A stretch of DNA of 64,000 nt from Pseudomonas azerbaijanoccidentalis (GCF_019145495.1 NZ_JAHSTU010000007.1:62001-126000), one strand, 5' to 3'. Counted from the first letter of the stretch, positions 42,702-53,576 are shown. Notes: generated by a model from the sequence alone, not told the origin. Numbers and translations are program-made.

Positions 42702-43172
42702 ATGACCCAGGTTACCAACACCCCTTACGAAGCCCTCGAAGTCGGCCAGACCGCCAGCTTCAGCAAGACGGTCGAAGAGCGCGACATTCAGTTGTTCGCC
42801 GCGATGTCGGGCGACCACAACCCGGTGCACCTGGACGCCGAATACGCTGCCAGCACCATGTTCAAGGAACGCATCGCCCACGGCATGTTCAGCGGTGCAC
42901 TGATCAGCGCCGCCGTCGCCTGCGAGCTGCCTGGGCCGGGCACTATCTACATCGGTCAGCAAATGAGCTTTCAGAAGCCGGTGAAAATTGGTGACACCCT
43001 GACGGTGCGTCTGGAGATCCTCGAAAAACTGCCGAAATTCCGCGTGCGCATTGCCACCCGCGTGTTCAATCAGCGCGATGAACTGGTGGTCGATGGCGAG
43101 GCGGAGATCCTCGCGCCCCGCAAGCAGCAGAGCGTGACGCTGACCGAGTTGCCTCCCATCAGCATTGGCTGA
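42702..43172 (+). CDS. MaoC-family enoyl-CoA hydratase
   Basis: The protein has 156 residues in a single hot-dog domain. The hydratase motif is SGDHNPVHLD followed by AHGMFSGALIS, with the catalytic Asp and His in place. Single-domain members are R-specific hydratases (PhaJ-like) that turn enoyl-CoA into (R)-3-hydroxyacyl-CoA. It lies 42 bases after the hydrolase gene, probably one transcript. This suits a link from fatty acids to polyhydroxyalkanoate or modified oxidation. Confidence 0.9.
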   Translation: MTQVTNTPYEALEVGQTASFSKTVEERDIQLFAAMSGDHNPVHLDAEYAASTMFKERIAHGMFSGALISAAVACELPGPGTIYIGQQMSFQKPVKIGDTLTVRLEILEKLPKFRVRIATRVFNQRDELVVDGEAEILAPRKQQSVTLTELPPISIG

Positions 43173-43179
43173 TTTCTAG

Positions 43180-43245
43180 ACGATCGCAGCCTGCGGAAGC
43201 TCCTACGCATGCACCTGTAGGAGCTGCCGCAGGCTGCGATCTTTT
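43180..43245. repeat. REP pair, family A
   Basis: Inverted family-A boxes with a short gap lie between the convergent maoC and aaeA-like genes. Confidence 0.88.
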
Positions 43246-43249
43246 ACGC

Positions 43250-44110
43250 TCAAGGCGCTTCCTGCACCTGCACGCTCGCCGTCATCCCCGCACTCAAGTT
43301 CAGCCCTTCGGGCACCTTGTCCAGTTTGATCCGCACCGGAATCCGCTGCGCCAGGCGCACCCAGTTAAAGGTCGGCTCCACTTCCGCCAGTAACTGGCCA
43401 TCGGGGGTGGTGTTGCGATCGGTGATCCCCCGACTGATGCTTTCGACATGGCCCTGCAGGGCTTCCCCGGCGCTCATCAACCAGACTTTCACCGGATCGC
43501 CGACGTGAATCCGCGGCAGTTTGGTTTCTTCGAAGTAGGCCTGAACGTAGAAGGTCGAATCGTCGATCAACGCCATCACTGACTGGCCAGCGTTCACGTA
43601 ATTGCCCTGCGCCAGGCGCAGGTTGGTGATGTGACCGTTACGGGGCGCATGAATCTGGCTGCGCGCCAGGTTGATCTCCGCGGCTTTTGCCTCGGCCTGT
43701 GCCTCACGCAATTCACCACGGGCAATGCCAGCATTGATTTGTGCGTTTTCACGCAGCTCGGCACTGATCGCTTGCGGCCCGAGGCTGGCACGACGGCTGG
43801 CTTCGCGCTCGCGCAGGCTCAGTTGTTGTTGACGGGTCTGCACCACGGCCTGGGCTTTTTCCAGTGCGGCTTCGAAACGGTCGCGGTCGATGCTCAACAG
43901 CAAATCCCCCGCCTTCACCTCTTGGTTGTCGTAAGCCTTGAGCTCGCGCACCCAGCCCGACACATCCGGCGCGATCACTACCACGTCAGCGCGAATGCGC
44001 GCATCGCGAGTCCATGGGGTGAGCATGTAGTACTGCCACAAATGCACGCCGGCAAAAATCGCCACCGCCACCAGGCACAGGGTTACCGCAACACGTACGG
44101 GGGTACGCAT
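43250..44110 (-). CDS. HlyD-family membrane-fusion protein (AaeA/EmrA-like)
   Basis: The protein has 286 residues from ATG 44110 (AAGGAG upstream). An N-terminal membrane anchor (VAVTLCLVAVAIFAGVHLW) is followed by the lipoyl half-motifs (VSGWVRELKAYDNQEVKAGD, then HAPRNGHITNLRLAQGNYV) around a coiled-coil hairpin and a beta-barrel. It bridges the inner-membrane pump to an outer-membrane channel. Third gene of the aaeB-aaeX-aaeA-like operon. Confidence 0.9.
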   Translation of the reverse strand: MRTPVRVAVTLCLVAVAIFAGVHLWQYYMLTPWTRDARIRADVVVIAPDVSGWVRELKAYDNQEVKAGDLLLSIDRDRFEAALEKAQAVVQTRQQQLSLREREASRRASLGPQAISAELRENAQINAGIARGELREAQAEAKAAEINLARSQIHAPRNGHITNLRLAQGNYVNAGQSVMALIDDSTFYVQAYFEETKLPRIHVGDPVKVWLMSAGEALQGHVESISRGITDRNTTPDGQLLAEVEPTFNWVRLAQRIPVRIKLDKVPEGLNLSAGMTASVQVQEAP

Positions 44111-44120
44111 ATTCAACTCC

Positions 44121-44327
44121 TTATAAAGGTCCGAGGACGACGGTGATCACGGTCAATACACAGACGTACAGGGCACAATCAAACAATGCTTCGTGCCAGA
44201 CCCACCGGCCAATTGGCGTCAGCCGCAGCAACAGGCGCAACGCACCGGTCACCAGCAGCGCCAACAACACATAAATCAGAAACGGGCTGAGCAGCACGCC
44301 GCCCACCGCCCATTCACGCAAGCCCAT
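44121..44327 (-). CDS. Small DUF1656 membrane protein (AaeX-like)
   Basis: The protein has 68 residues from ATG 44327 (AGGAGG upstream) with two membrane segments. It is always found between the FUSC pump gene and the HlyD-type gene in aae-like operons, as here: it overlaps the pump gene by 14 bases and ends 10 bases before the fusion-protein gene. Its role is unknown, probably a pump subunit. Confidence 0.88.
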   Translation of the reverse strand: MGLREWAVGGVLLSPFLIYVLLALLVTGALRLLLRLTPIGRWVWHEALFDCALYVCVLTVITVVLGPL

Positions 44328-46302
44328 GGTTTGCCTCCTGTTGCCGGCACCAGGCACGCCAGCTGTTTTGCAATTGCAGTACGGCGCCCTGGGCCAATTT
44401 CACCGGATCGCTAGGGGGCAAGGCGTAGAGGGTATGCAGCAAGCCCTCGCTTGCCTCGGCCAGCGCCTCGCCCCGACCGCCGGCCGGGCCTTGTTTGAGG
44501 ACACTTTCCAGTTGTTCGAGGTAACGCTGTTGCGCTGCCGAAACCGGCACCTGCGCCACCGCCAGACTCATACGCAGGTGCAGCAATTCATCGCCGATAT
44601 CCAGCCCGAGCAAGCCATCATCCCAGCGACTGCGCGCCGGCTCCGGCAGCTCTGGATAGTGCCGTGCCAATTGCAGCAAGCGGTCGGCCATGCGCCCGCC
44701 GAACCAGCTTTCGGCACCGGACAGATTGCGCCGGGTCAGGCGCACCAAATCGTCGAGGGTTGCCGCGAGCAATCGACGGCCATGCCACGCCGGGTTGCGC
44801 AGGATCAACAGATGAAACGCGAGCACCGCCGCGCCGACACCGATGACCATGGCCTGGGCGCTGTTGAAGAATGTCGCAACGTCGAACTTCATCTGATTGA
44901 GCGGCGCCACCAGCACAATGAAATGCAGGCAAAACGATGTGGCCGTAGCGCCAGTTTGCGGCTTGGCCATGCCCAGCGCGCCGAAAAACAACGGCACGCC
45001 CATGCCCAGGCAAAGCATGGCGAAGCTGCTCCATTGCGGCAGCAGAATCTGCCCGACGAAGAACGCCGCCGGGAGGGCGAGGAAAATACCGCGCATAAAA
45101 CTCATGCCGATTTGCGCGCCATTCTCACGGCTGGCAAACAGGCTGCACACCACGCAGGTCAACAGCATTGCACCCGCCGCCGCAGGCCACGCCGTTGCCA
45201 GCCAAAAACACGCCACTACCAGAAAGGCCAGCGCACTCCGGGCACCGAATACCAGGGCCAGCGACAGGTCGCGATGAGGCGTCAGGGTTCTGGGCGGTGC
45301 AACCGTTTCACTGCCCTCTTCCACCGCGCTCAGCGCCGCAGTCGCCGCCATGGCCGTGTCCATCAGCAACGTGAAACGCACCAGGCAATAACTTTGCGCC
45401 GAGCTGATCTGCGGGTCATGGGATGCGTCGAGCAAGCGCGGACGCAAAGCTTGCAGCGTGGCGGGATCAGCGCCTTTCAGCGCTTCCTGGACCTCGTTCA
45501 TCCACGGCAACAAATGCGCCGACTCCTGCGGCTCCAGTTGCTTCCACTGCCGGCGCACGGAACGGGCGATACGCAGCAGCATCAACAACTTCTGGCTCAA
45601 TCCGCTGATGGCGCGTGCCCGATGCCGCCCCAGTGGCCCTTCGAACCAGGCATGTTCGCGCTGCGCGTCCACGGCGACGATTCGTCCGAGAATTTCCAGC
45701 AAACCTTTTCGCGCCTGACCATCTCCGGCCAGTGTGGCCCGCGCGGCATTCATGCCACTTTGCCAGGCCGCACGGGCCTGATCCGACAGTTGTCGTTCAA
45801 CGCGCATCGGCCAGAGCAAGGCACTGCTGGCCGTGGCGCAGATAATCCCCAGGCTGATTTCGGTGCAGCGCGCCACGGCCTGATCGAACACGGTCAGCGG
45901 ATGATTGATGGCAGGCAACGCGATGATCGCAACGGTGTACCCAGCCAGCACAAATGAATAAGACCAGGCACTGCGCAGCAAGGTCGAACTCGCCGTACAC
46001 AGCCCGAGCCACAACGCCAACGCCAGCAAAAACAGCCAGGGTGTCTGGGCGAACAACCCCATGAATACAACCGACATGATCGTCCCGACCAGGGTCCCGC
46101 AAAGCCGCGCCAGACCTTTTTGCATGACCATTCCGGACAGCGGTTGCGCGACGATGAATGCCGTCATCAAGGCCCAGGCCGGTTGCTCCAGCCCCCAGCG
46201 CAGCGCCAGCCACAGTGCCACGCCGCCGCCGATCAAGGTCTTGATCGCAAACTGCAAGGCTTGGCGGTCAGGCGCGAACAACGCCCGGAAAGTGATAGGC
46301 AC
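44314..46302 (-). CDS. FUSC-family aromatic-acid efflux pump (AaeB-like)
   Basis: The protein has about 662 residues. The GTG at 46302 is chosen over one at 46311 because AAGAG is better spaced. It has two repeats of membrane segments, each followed by a soluble helical region, as in the FUSC/AaeB family (FLLALALWLGLC in the first half, SFMRGIFLALPAAFF in the second). The E. coli relative exports p-hydroxybenzoate and similar acids. First gene of the operon; no LysR aaeR neighbour is seen. Confidence 0.87.
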   Translation of the reverse strand: MPITFRALFAPDRQALQFAIKTLIGGGVALWLALRWGLEQPAWALMTAFIVAQPLSGMVMQKGLARLCGTLVGTIMSVVFMGLFAQTPWLFLLALALWLGLCTASSTLLRSAWSYSFVLAGYTVAIIALPAINHPLTVFDQAVARCTEISLGIICATASSALLWPMRVERQLSDQARAAWQSGMNAARATLAGDGQARKGLLEILGRIVAVDAQREHAWFEGPLGRHRARAISGLSQKLLMLLRIARSVRRQWKQLEPQESAHLLPWMNEVQEALKGADPATLQALRPRLLDASHDPQISSAQSYCLVRFTLLMDTAMAATAALSAVEEGSETVAPPRTLTPHRDLSLALVFGARSALAFLVVACFWLATAWPAAAGAMLLTCVVCSLFASRENGAQIGMSFMRGIFLALPAAFFVGQILLPQWSSFAMLCLGMGVPLFFGALGMAKPQTGATATSFCLHFIVLVAPLNQMKFDVATFFNSAQAMVIGVGAAVLAFHLLILRNPAWHGRRLLAATLDDLVRLTRRNLSGAESWFGGRMADRLLQLARHYPELPEPARSRWDDGLLGLDIGDELLHLRMSLAVAQVPVSAAQQRYLEQLESVLKQGPAGGRGEALAEASEGLLHTLYALPPSDPVKLAQGAVLQLQNSWRAWCRQQEANHGLA

Positions 46303-46413
46303 GACATGCACTCTTGAAAGGACGATTTAACGATAGTCGGCTTCGGCCGAACACTTGAAAAAACAAATTATTAGCTAGCTATCTATATCCCGTCCAGCGT
46401 TAAATTCCGTGCA

Positions 46414-46443
46414 CAAAAAAACGCCAGACTGGCTGGCGTTTTT
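46414..46443 (-). terminator. Terminator after the DUF2383 gene
   Basis: ACGCCAG / CTGGCGT arms with a 5-base loop; the T run on the minus strand corresponds to the A7 at 46414-46420. Confidence 0.87.
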
Positions 46444-46459
46444 GACAGCTAACGCAGGC

Positions 46460-46927
46460 TTAAGAGCGTGCGCGCGCCTGATTGCGCAGGGCTTTCACCT
46501 GATCGTGATTGCGTTGCACGCCATGGTACTGACGCTCGACGATGTCTCGGATGCCGACCAGGTTGTGCTTATTGATTTTTTCCATCGCGTCGCGATAGGC
46601 CTTCAGCGCATGGTCTTCACCACGCTCGGCTTCATTGAGCACAGCCTCTTCGTCTTTGCCGGTGAACATCGACTTCACATCGACCCAACGACGGTGCAAA
46701 TCACCGCTGACGCTGGTGGAAGTTTCCGGGTCGCCACCCATCGAACGCACAGCTGCCTGGAGTTCCGCAGCGGCACTGGCGCAATCAGCCGAACGCTGCA
46801 CAAACAGGGTTTTGAGTTCAGGGTGCTTGATGTCTTCAGCGCAAGTCTTGAACCCTTCCTGACCGTCCTTGCTGGTTTCAATCAGGTCGTTGAGTACAGA
46901 GATCGCTTCTTTATTCATGTCGGTCAT
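46460..46927 (-). CDS. PA2169-type four-helix-bundle protein (DUF2383)
   Basis: The protein has 155 residues. It is a ferritin-like helical bundle: EAISVLNDLIETSKDGQEGF starts helix 1, and RAxGEDHAL-type residues (ERGEDHALKAYRDAM) begin helix 3. Ferritin metal ligands are not all evident. Members are induced in stationary phase, biofilm or stress; the function is unknown. AAGGA precedes the ATG. Confidence 0.87.
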   Translation of the reverse strand: MTDMNKEAISVLNDLIETSKDGQEGFKTCAEDIKHPELKTLFVQRSADCASAAAELQAAVRSMGGDPETSTSVSGDLHRRWVDVKSMFTGKDEEAVLNEAERGEDHALKAYRDAMEKINKHNLVGIRDIVERQYHGVQRNHDQVKALRNQARARS

Positions 46928-47133
46928 TTTTCAATTCCTTACGGTGGATGAAAGATGACTTAGTCGTTGCAGGGCGCATGCCAGCCCGACAAACATAAAA
47001 TATTTGTTATTTTTCAAATAGTTAGGTTTATCGTTGAAATCTGTATCCGTTTTTTTTGCATGATCTGTCAATTGGCCTGCATGCAGAATGCCTGTATTTT
47101 CCAGACTCAATGATTCAAGACGACTACTGAGTG

Positions 47134-47370
47134 ATGAACCCTGAAAAGCTCGAACTGCTGATCACCCGAGAAATGCCCTTCGGCAAATACAAGGGACGGA
47201 TCATTGCTGACCTGCCCGGCCCCTACCTGAACTGGTTCGCCCGGGAAGGTTTTCCCCATGGCGAACTCGGAGGCTTGCTGGCCCTGATGCAGGAAATCGA
47301 TCACAACGGCTTGTCGGAATTGCTGGAGCCCTTACGCGCCAAACATGGCAAACCGGCCCCTCGTCACTGA
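47134..47370 (+). CDS. DUF3820-family small protein
   Basis: The protein has 78 residues from ATG 47134, directly after an in-frame GTG. The family motif MPFGKYKGRIIADLP, then YLNWFAREGFPHGELG, is complete. The family is small and acidic-basic mixed, sometimes annotated as a quorum-sensing-regulated factor on thin evidence. No function can be given. It lies 31 bases before the aminotransferase gene. Confidence 0.85.
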   Translation: MNPEKLELLITREMPFGKYKGRIIADLPGPYLNWFAREGFPHGELGGLLALMQEIDHNGLSELLEPLRAKHGKPAPRH

Positions 47371-47401
47371 TCCACTCCTCTTCCCCTGATCGAGTAAGCC
47401 C

Positions 47402-48583
47402 ATGCCCGACAACACCCGCCGCGCCCGTGATGAAGCCTTTTGGCAGACCTTTGCCGACCGCTACGATCTGCAACCGGGGCCGATCAATCTGGAGAACGGT
47501 TACTTCGGACGCATGTCGCGCACGGTGGTCGAGGAGTATCAGCGCAACATCGAGCTGATCAACCGCAGCAACTCGGTGTATGTGCGCCAACGCTTCGAAC
47601 AAGGCGACAGCTTGAAGATCCGCGCGCAACTGGCCGGTCTGATCGGCGTGCCCGCCGAGAGTGTCGCCCTCACGTCCAATGCGACGGACGGTTTGCAATC
47701 GTTGATCCGCAACTACAACCGCCTGCAACCGGGCGATCAAGTGCTGATCTGCGACCTGGAGTACGACACGGTCAAGGGCGCCATGCGCTGGCTGGCGCAC
47801 CAACGGGGTGTCGAAGTGATCGAGATCGACCACGTCCACCCCGCCAGTTTCGACAGTTTGCTGACCACCTACCGCGAAGCGTTTGCGCGCCATCCACGAC
47901 TCAAGTTGATGGCGCTGACCCACGTCACCCACCGCACCGGCCTGGTGATGCCCGTGCAAGCGATTGCCGCCGCCGCCAAAGAACATGGCATCGACGTCAT
48001 CCTCGACGGCGCCCATGCGTTGGGGCAGCTGGAGTTTGATCTGGATGAGCTGGGCATCGCTTTCGCCGCGTACAACCTGCACAAGTGGATCGGTGCGCCG
48101 CTGACCCTTGGCTTCCTTTACATCGCCCCCGAGCGCCTGGCCGACATCGACCCGGACATGGGTGAGATGCATTTCCCGGTCACCGACATTCGCGCCCGCA
48201 CGCCCTACAGCACACCGAACATCCCGGCATTGCTGACCTTGCCGCTGGTGCTCGAAGAGCATTGGGCCATGGGCGGTTCGGCGGCCAAGGGCGCACGTCT
48301 CAATTACCTGCGCAACCTGTGGGTGCGAGCGGTTCGTGAGCATGCGGGCATCGAAGTCATGACCCCGGACGACCCGCGGTTGTACTGCGGCATCACCTCG
48401 ATGCGCTTTACCGCGCACGCCGACCAACAGGCGATGGCCGAACGACTGCTCAGCAACTACAACCTGTTCACCGTGGTGCGCAACGGCGCGGCCACTGGTC
48501 CATGCATTCGCATTACGCCGGGGCTGACCAGCACCGCGGCCGACATCAACCTGCTGGCCACGGCACTGACGGAACTGGGCTGA
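47402..48583 (+). CDS. Class V PLP-dependent aminotransferase (isopenicillin-N-epimerase-like)
   Basis: The protein has 393 residues. The fold type I signs are TSNATDGLQS for the phosphate site, DGAHALGQ with the cofactor Asp, and the Schiff-base lysine K228 in YNLHKWIG. The class includes cysteine desulfurases, epimerases and lyases; the NLHKW variant is typical of the epimerase-like group. The substrate is unknown. It is convergent with the dioxygenase, with only two bases between stops. Confidence 0.87.
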   Translation: MPDNTRRARDEAFWQTFADRYDLQPGPINLENGYFGRMSRTVVEEYQRNIELINRSNSVYVRQRFEQGDSLKIRAQLAGLIGVPAESVALTSNATDGLQSLIRNYNRLQPGDQVLICDLEYDTVKGAMRWLAHQRGVEVIEIDHVHPASFDSLLTTYREAFARHPRLKLMALTHVTHRTGLVMPVQAIAAAAKEHGIDVILDGAHALGQLEFDLDELGIAFAAYNLHKWIGAPLTLGFLYIAPERLADIDPDMGEMHFPVTDIRARTPYSTPNIPALLTLPLVLEEHWAMGGSAAKGARLNYLRNLWVRAVREHAGIEVMTPDDPRLYCGITSMRFTAHADQQAMAERLLSNYNLFTVVRNGAATGPCIRITPGLTSTAADINLLATALTELG

Positions 48584-48585
48584 CG

Positions 48586-49302
48586 TCAAACCGTGTATTT
48601 ATCGAAGTCTTCCGGCTTGATCTGCGTCGACACTGCAAAGGTGTCGATGCCAATGGTCATCTGCCCGAAAAAACCGTCGTCATTGGAATCTCGACCGAGG
48701 GTATGCACATTCAGGGTCGAGGCTTCGCCACCCATGGTGGTGAAGAAGTGATCCTGCTCGTTGTTCAGTGGCTGCGCTGCACGGCCGCTGTACTGCCGAC
48801 TGCCGAGCACTGAACGAGACGCCACTTCGGGAAAGTACAACTGCCCGACCCAGGCGACATGCCGCTCTTCCAGATAGTTGTGGCCCGAGGTGATCCGCAC
48901 GGCCACATGGATGTGCAGCGTGCGGCCGGCGTAGAACCCCGGATAAATGGTGGTAAAGCGCACGTTCCCGGCTTTGTCGGTGAACTGTGCGCCCCGCAGG
49001 TACGTGTCGTCATAGGTTCGCGGAATCGAGCCGATGTCGCCGTCGTCGACCTCTTGGTCCGGGTTGATTTTGCTCCAGCCTGAATAGGCACCCCGTGCAT
49101 TGCAGTGCCAGATATCGACCAGCGCATCGGTGACCGGTTGGCCGGTCATGGCATCGACGATGTTCAAGCGCAGGATCAACGGAATGCCATCGGCGCTTTC
49201 GCTGATGTTGCGGCGAATCAGTTTCGGATTGCGAAAATAGGGGCCGGCGATCTGTTCGGGGGACAGCAGGCAAACGGGTGTTGCTGAGATGTTGGCGTCC
49301 AT
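48586..49302 (-). CDS. Intradiol ring-cleavage dioxygenase
   Basis: The protein has 238 residues in the protocatechuate/catechol dioxygenase fold. The non-haem iron ligands are visible as Tyr in CNARGAYSG, Tyr in YPGFYAGR and the two His of LHIHV. The PVTDALVDIWHC strand is typical. No signal peptide and no partner beta/alpha subunit or other catabolic genes are nearby, so the substrate (catechol, hydroxyquinol or other) is open. Confidence 0.88.
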   Translation of the reverse strand: MDANISATPVCLLSPEQIAGPYFRNPKLIRRNISESADGIPLILRLNIVDAMTGQPVTDALVDIWHCNARGAYSGWSKINPDQEVDDGDIGSIPRTYDDTYLRGAQFTDKAGNVRFTTIYPGFYAGRTLHIHVAVRITSGHNYLEERHVAWVGQLYFPEVASRSVLGSRQYSGRAAQPLNNEQDHFFTTMGGEASTLNVHTLGRDSNDDGFFGQMTIGIDTFAVSTQIKPEDFDKYTV

Positions 49303-49377
49303 GACGTTCTCTCTTCCATAAGATGAACGCAGGCTAGCACCGGCCGGTTTTCGCGATGCGGGAACTATGTATCGGCA

Positions 49378-49513
49378 TTTGTAGCAGCTGGCGCAGCCTG
49401 CGTTCGGCTGCGCAGCAGTCGCCCATCCAGAATGCAGGTTCCTGCTGACAGACCGCGAATCTCGAATTTACGACTGCTTCGCAGCCGAACGCAGCCTTCG
49501 GCAGCTGCTACAG
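49378..49513. repeat. REP pair, family B
   Basis: 'gtagcagctggcgcagcctg' faces 'cgcagccgaacgcagccttc' across about 60 bases, in the 320-base gap between the dioxygenase and eda. The flanks hold no other feature I can support. Confidence 0.82.
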
Positions 49514-49622
49514 GGTTGTGTCGAGGCAGTCGAAAGGGTTTTCGTCAGGCAAAAAAAAACGGTGCACCGACCAAGCGCACCGTAAAGCCGTAGAACACAC
49601 AACGAAGTGTCGGGTGAAGCGA

Positions 49623-50288
49623 TCAGTCCAGCAGCGCCAATGCCTCGGCGGTGCATTCCTGAATGCGGGCCCAGTCGCCGTTCTTGATCCACTCCGGATC
49701 AAGCATCCAGCTACCGCCCACGCACATGACGTTTTTCAATGCCATGTAGCTCTTGATGTTGGCTGGACCCACGCCGCCAGTCGGGCAAAATTTCACTTCG
49801 CCGAATGGACCGCCCAGGGCCTTGATGGCCGCGACGCCGCCGCTGACTTCCGCCGGGAACAGCTTGAAGCGGCGATAACCCAGGCCATAGCCTTCCATGA
49901 TGCCCGAGGCATTGCTGATGCCTGGCAACAGCGGAATCGGACTGGCGACGCTGGCTTCCAGCAGGTCACGGGTGATGCCCGGGGTGACGATGAACTGCGA
50001 GCCCGCCGCTTCGGCCGCGGCCAGCATGTTGCGGTCGAGCACGGTGCCGGCACCGGTCATCAGTTCCGGACGCTGTTCACGCAGGATCTGGATGGCCTTG
50101 AGGCCGAACTGCGAACGCAGGGTCACTTCCAGGGCGGTCAGGCCACCGGCGGCGAGGGCATCGGCCAGCGGCAGAACATCCTGCTCGCGGGCAATGGTGA
50201 TCACCGGCAGGATCCGCGCCTTGGCGCAGAGGCTGTCGATCAGGGCAACTTTATCCGCCATGGAAACGGTCGGGGATGGGTTTGTCAT
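49623..50288 (-). CDS. eda: KDPG/KHG aldolase
   Basis: The protein has 221 residues from ATG 50288 (AAGGA upstream). Active-site residues are E54 in LEVTLR and the Schiff-base lysine K142 in FKLFPAE. It cleaves 2-keto-3-deoxy-6-phosphogluconate to pyruvate and glyceraldehyde-3-phosphate, the last step of the Entner-Doudoroff pathway. Third gene of zwf-pgl-eda, 17 bases after pgl. Confidence 0.95.
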   Translation of the reverse strand: MTNPSPTVSMADKVALIDSLCAKARILPVITIAREQDVLPLADALAAGGLTALEVTLRSQFGLKAIQILREQRPELMTGAGTVLDRNMLAAAEAAGSQFIVTPGITRDLLEASVASPIPLLPGISNASGIMEGYGLGYRRFKLFPAEVSGGVAAIKALGGPFGEVKFCPTGGVGPANIKSYMALKNVMCVGGSWMLDPEWIKNGDWARIQECTAEALALLD

Positions 50289-50305
50289 AGCGGCTGTTCC
50301 TTGGC

Positions 50306-51005
50306 TCATGGGCACCAGTAAATCTCTAACGTGGGTTGCAAAAACGCGCGAATCGGTAGCGCGGCGACATCGTCACCGGCCAGTGCGGTGTTCAGGGTGG
50401 TCAGCTTGGACTGACCGGAAATCGATAGAACCTTGTGTTTGGCCGAAGCCAGCAGCGCGCGACTCATGGTCAGGCGTTGATGCGGCACGGTCGGCGCCAG
50501 CATCGGGTAGCAGCGACGAACGCCATCGGCCTTCAATGCCTCGGCAAGGTTCGGGCTGTTGGGGAACAGCGAGGCGGTGTGGCCGTCATCGCCCATGCCC
50601 AGTATCAGCACGTCGATCACCGGCAACTCGGAGAGCAAACGGTCAGCCTGCTCGGCCGCCTGTTCCAGGTTGGCACTGGCGCTGTACAGGCTCAGGAACT
50701 GCGCCTTGGCCGCCGGACCTTGCAACAGATACTTTTTCAGCAAACCGGCATTGCTGTCGGCATGCTCAACCGGCACCCAGCGTTCATCCGCCAGGCTGAT
50801 GACCACGTTCGACCAATCCAGCGCCTGCTTGGCCAGGTGCTGGAAAAACGCCACCGGGCTGCGGCCACCGGAGACCACCAGGGTCGCCGTGCCTTGCGCT
50901 TCGATGGCATCGCTCAGTTGCTTGGCCACCGACAACGCCAGGCCCTCGGCCAACAGCGTCGGGCTCTTGAACTCACGGGCGCTGACGCCCTGAGGCAGTT
51001 TCAAA

Positions 51006-51019
<14 letters not shown>
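50306..51019 (-). CDS. pgl: 6-phosphogluconolactonase
   Basis: The protein has 237 residues from ATG 51019 (GGGAGG upstream). Family motifs are VVSGGRSPVAFFQHL, SLADERWVPVEHADSNAGLL and LGMGDDGHTASLFP. It hydrolyses 6-phosphogluconolactone after Zwf. It overlaps the zwf stop by 14 bases, so translation is coupled. Confidence 0.95.
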
Positions 51020-52475
<1,456 letters not shown>

Positions 52476-52480
52476 GATGT

Positions 52481-52488
52481 TTGTTCTT
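52481..52488 (-). promoter_or_regulatory. AAnAAnAA (CA) motif before zwf
   Basis: AAGAACAA lies five bases before the zwf ATG, where a Shine-Dalgarno would be. It is a possible Hfq/Crc site. Confidence 0.5.
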
Positions 52489-52540
52489 TTATCAAGTTAA
52501 GCTACAAATACCTTTTTTCAAGGCATCACTCAAGGGAAAA

Positions 52541-52556
52541 TGTAGTAATAACCACA
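52541..52556. promoter_or_regulatory. Candidate HexR operator
   Basis: TGTAGTAATAACCACA is an imperfect palindrome (TGTnGT-n4-ACnACA). It lies midway between the divergent zwf and hexR starts. HexR is known to bind palindromes of TTGT-n-ACAA type in Pseudomonas and to leave on binding KDPG. Confidence 0.65.
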
Positions 52557-52694
52557 ACATTTTCGCAAAATACAGATTCCGAGTGGTGGTCGGTCGGAGC
52601 CATCAGTAGGATAGGCCACCGTTACGGGCCTCACCAAAGGCCCTTTTTGCATTAGCCGCGCGCTTATCAGCGCCGGTGAATCAAGGAAACTCAT

Positions 52695-53564
52695 ATGGAC
52701 CGCGTGCGAAATTTACTGGAACAGATCCAGAGTCGCCTTGAAGAGCTCAACAAGGCCGAACGCAAAGTCGCCGAAGTGATCCTGCTCAACCCGCAGCAGG
52801 CCACTCGTTTCAGCATTGCCGCCCTCGCCCAGGCCGCTTCGGTCAGTGAGCCGACGGTCAATCGTTTCTGCCGCTCGTTCGGTGTCAGCGGCTATCCCGA
52901 GCTAAAGCTTCAGTTGGCCCAGAGCCTGGCCAGCGGCGCCGCCTATGTCAGTCGAGCGGTCGAAGCTGACGACAACCCGGAAGCGTATACCAAGAAGATT
53001 TTCGGCAGCGCCATTGCCTCCCTCGACAGCGCTTTGCAGGCGCTGGATCCCAACCTGATCAGCCGCGCCGTCGACCTGTTGATCCAGGCCCGGCAGATCC
53101 ACTTTTTCGGCCTCGGCGCCTCCGCGCCAGTGGCACTGGATGCGCAGCACAAGTTCTTCCGTTTCAACCTCGCCGTGACCGCCCACGCCGATGTGCTGAT
53201 GCAGCGCATGATTGCTTCGGTGGCGCACACCGGCGAATTGTTCGTCATCATCTCTTACACCGGCCGCACCCGCGAACTGGTGGAGGTGGCGCGCATTGCC
53301 CGGGAGAACGGCGCTTCGGTACTCGGCTTGACCGCGGAAAACTCACCACTGGCCAAGGCCAGCACATTGAGCCTGAACATTCCGCTGCCGGAAGACACCG
53401 ACATCTACATGCCGATGACATCGCGAATCATCCAGCTGACCGTGCTCGACGTACTCGCCACGGGCATGACCTTGCGTCGCGGGGTGGATTTCCAGCCGCA
53501 TTTGCGCAAGATCAAAGAGAGCTTGAATGCGAGCCGGTATCCGGTGGGTGACGAATTTAATTAG
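52695..53564 (+). CDS. hexR: RpiR-family repressor of central carbon genes
   Basis: The protein has 289 residues. The N-terminal HTH (RFSIAALAQAASVSEPTVNR, then FCRSFGVSGYPELK) is followed by a SIS sugar-phosphate domain at about 120-260 (IHFFGLGASAPVALDAQHKF, VIISYTGRTREL). By family knowledge it represses zwf-pgl-eda, edd-glk and gap until KDPG binds. AAGGA precedes the ATG. It converges on the mutarotase gene. Confidence 0.95.
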   Translation: MDRVRNLLEQIQSRLEELNKAERKVAEVILLNPQQATRFSIAALAQAASVSEPTVNRFCRSFGVSGYPELKLQLAQSLASGAAYVSRAVEADDNPEAYTKKIFGSAIASLDSALQALDPNLISRAVDLLIQARQIHFFGLGASAPVALDAQHKFFRFNLAVTAHADVLMQRMIASVAHTGELFVIISYTGRTRELVEVARIARENGASVLGLTAENSPLAKASTLSLNIPLPEDTDIYMPMTSRIIQLTVLDVLATGMTLRRGVDFQPHLRKIKESLNASRYPVGDEFN

Positions 53565-53576
53565 GACGCTTCGCGT

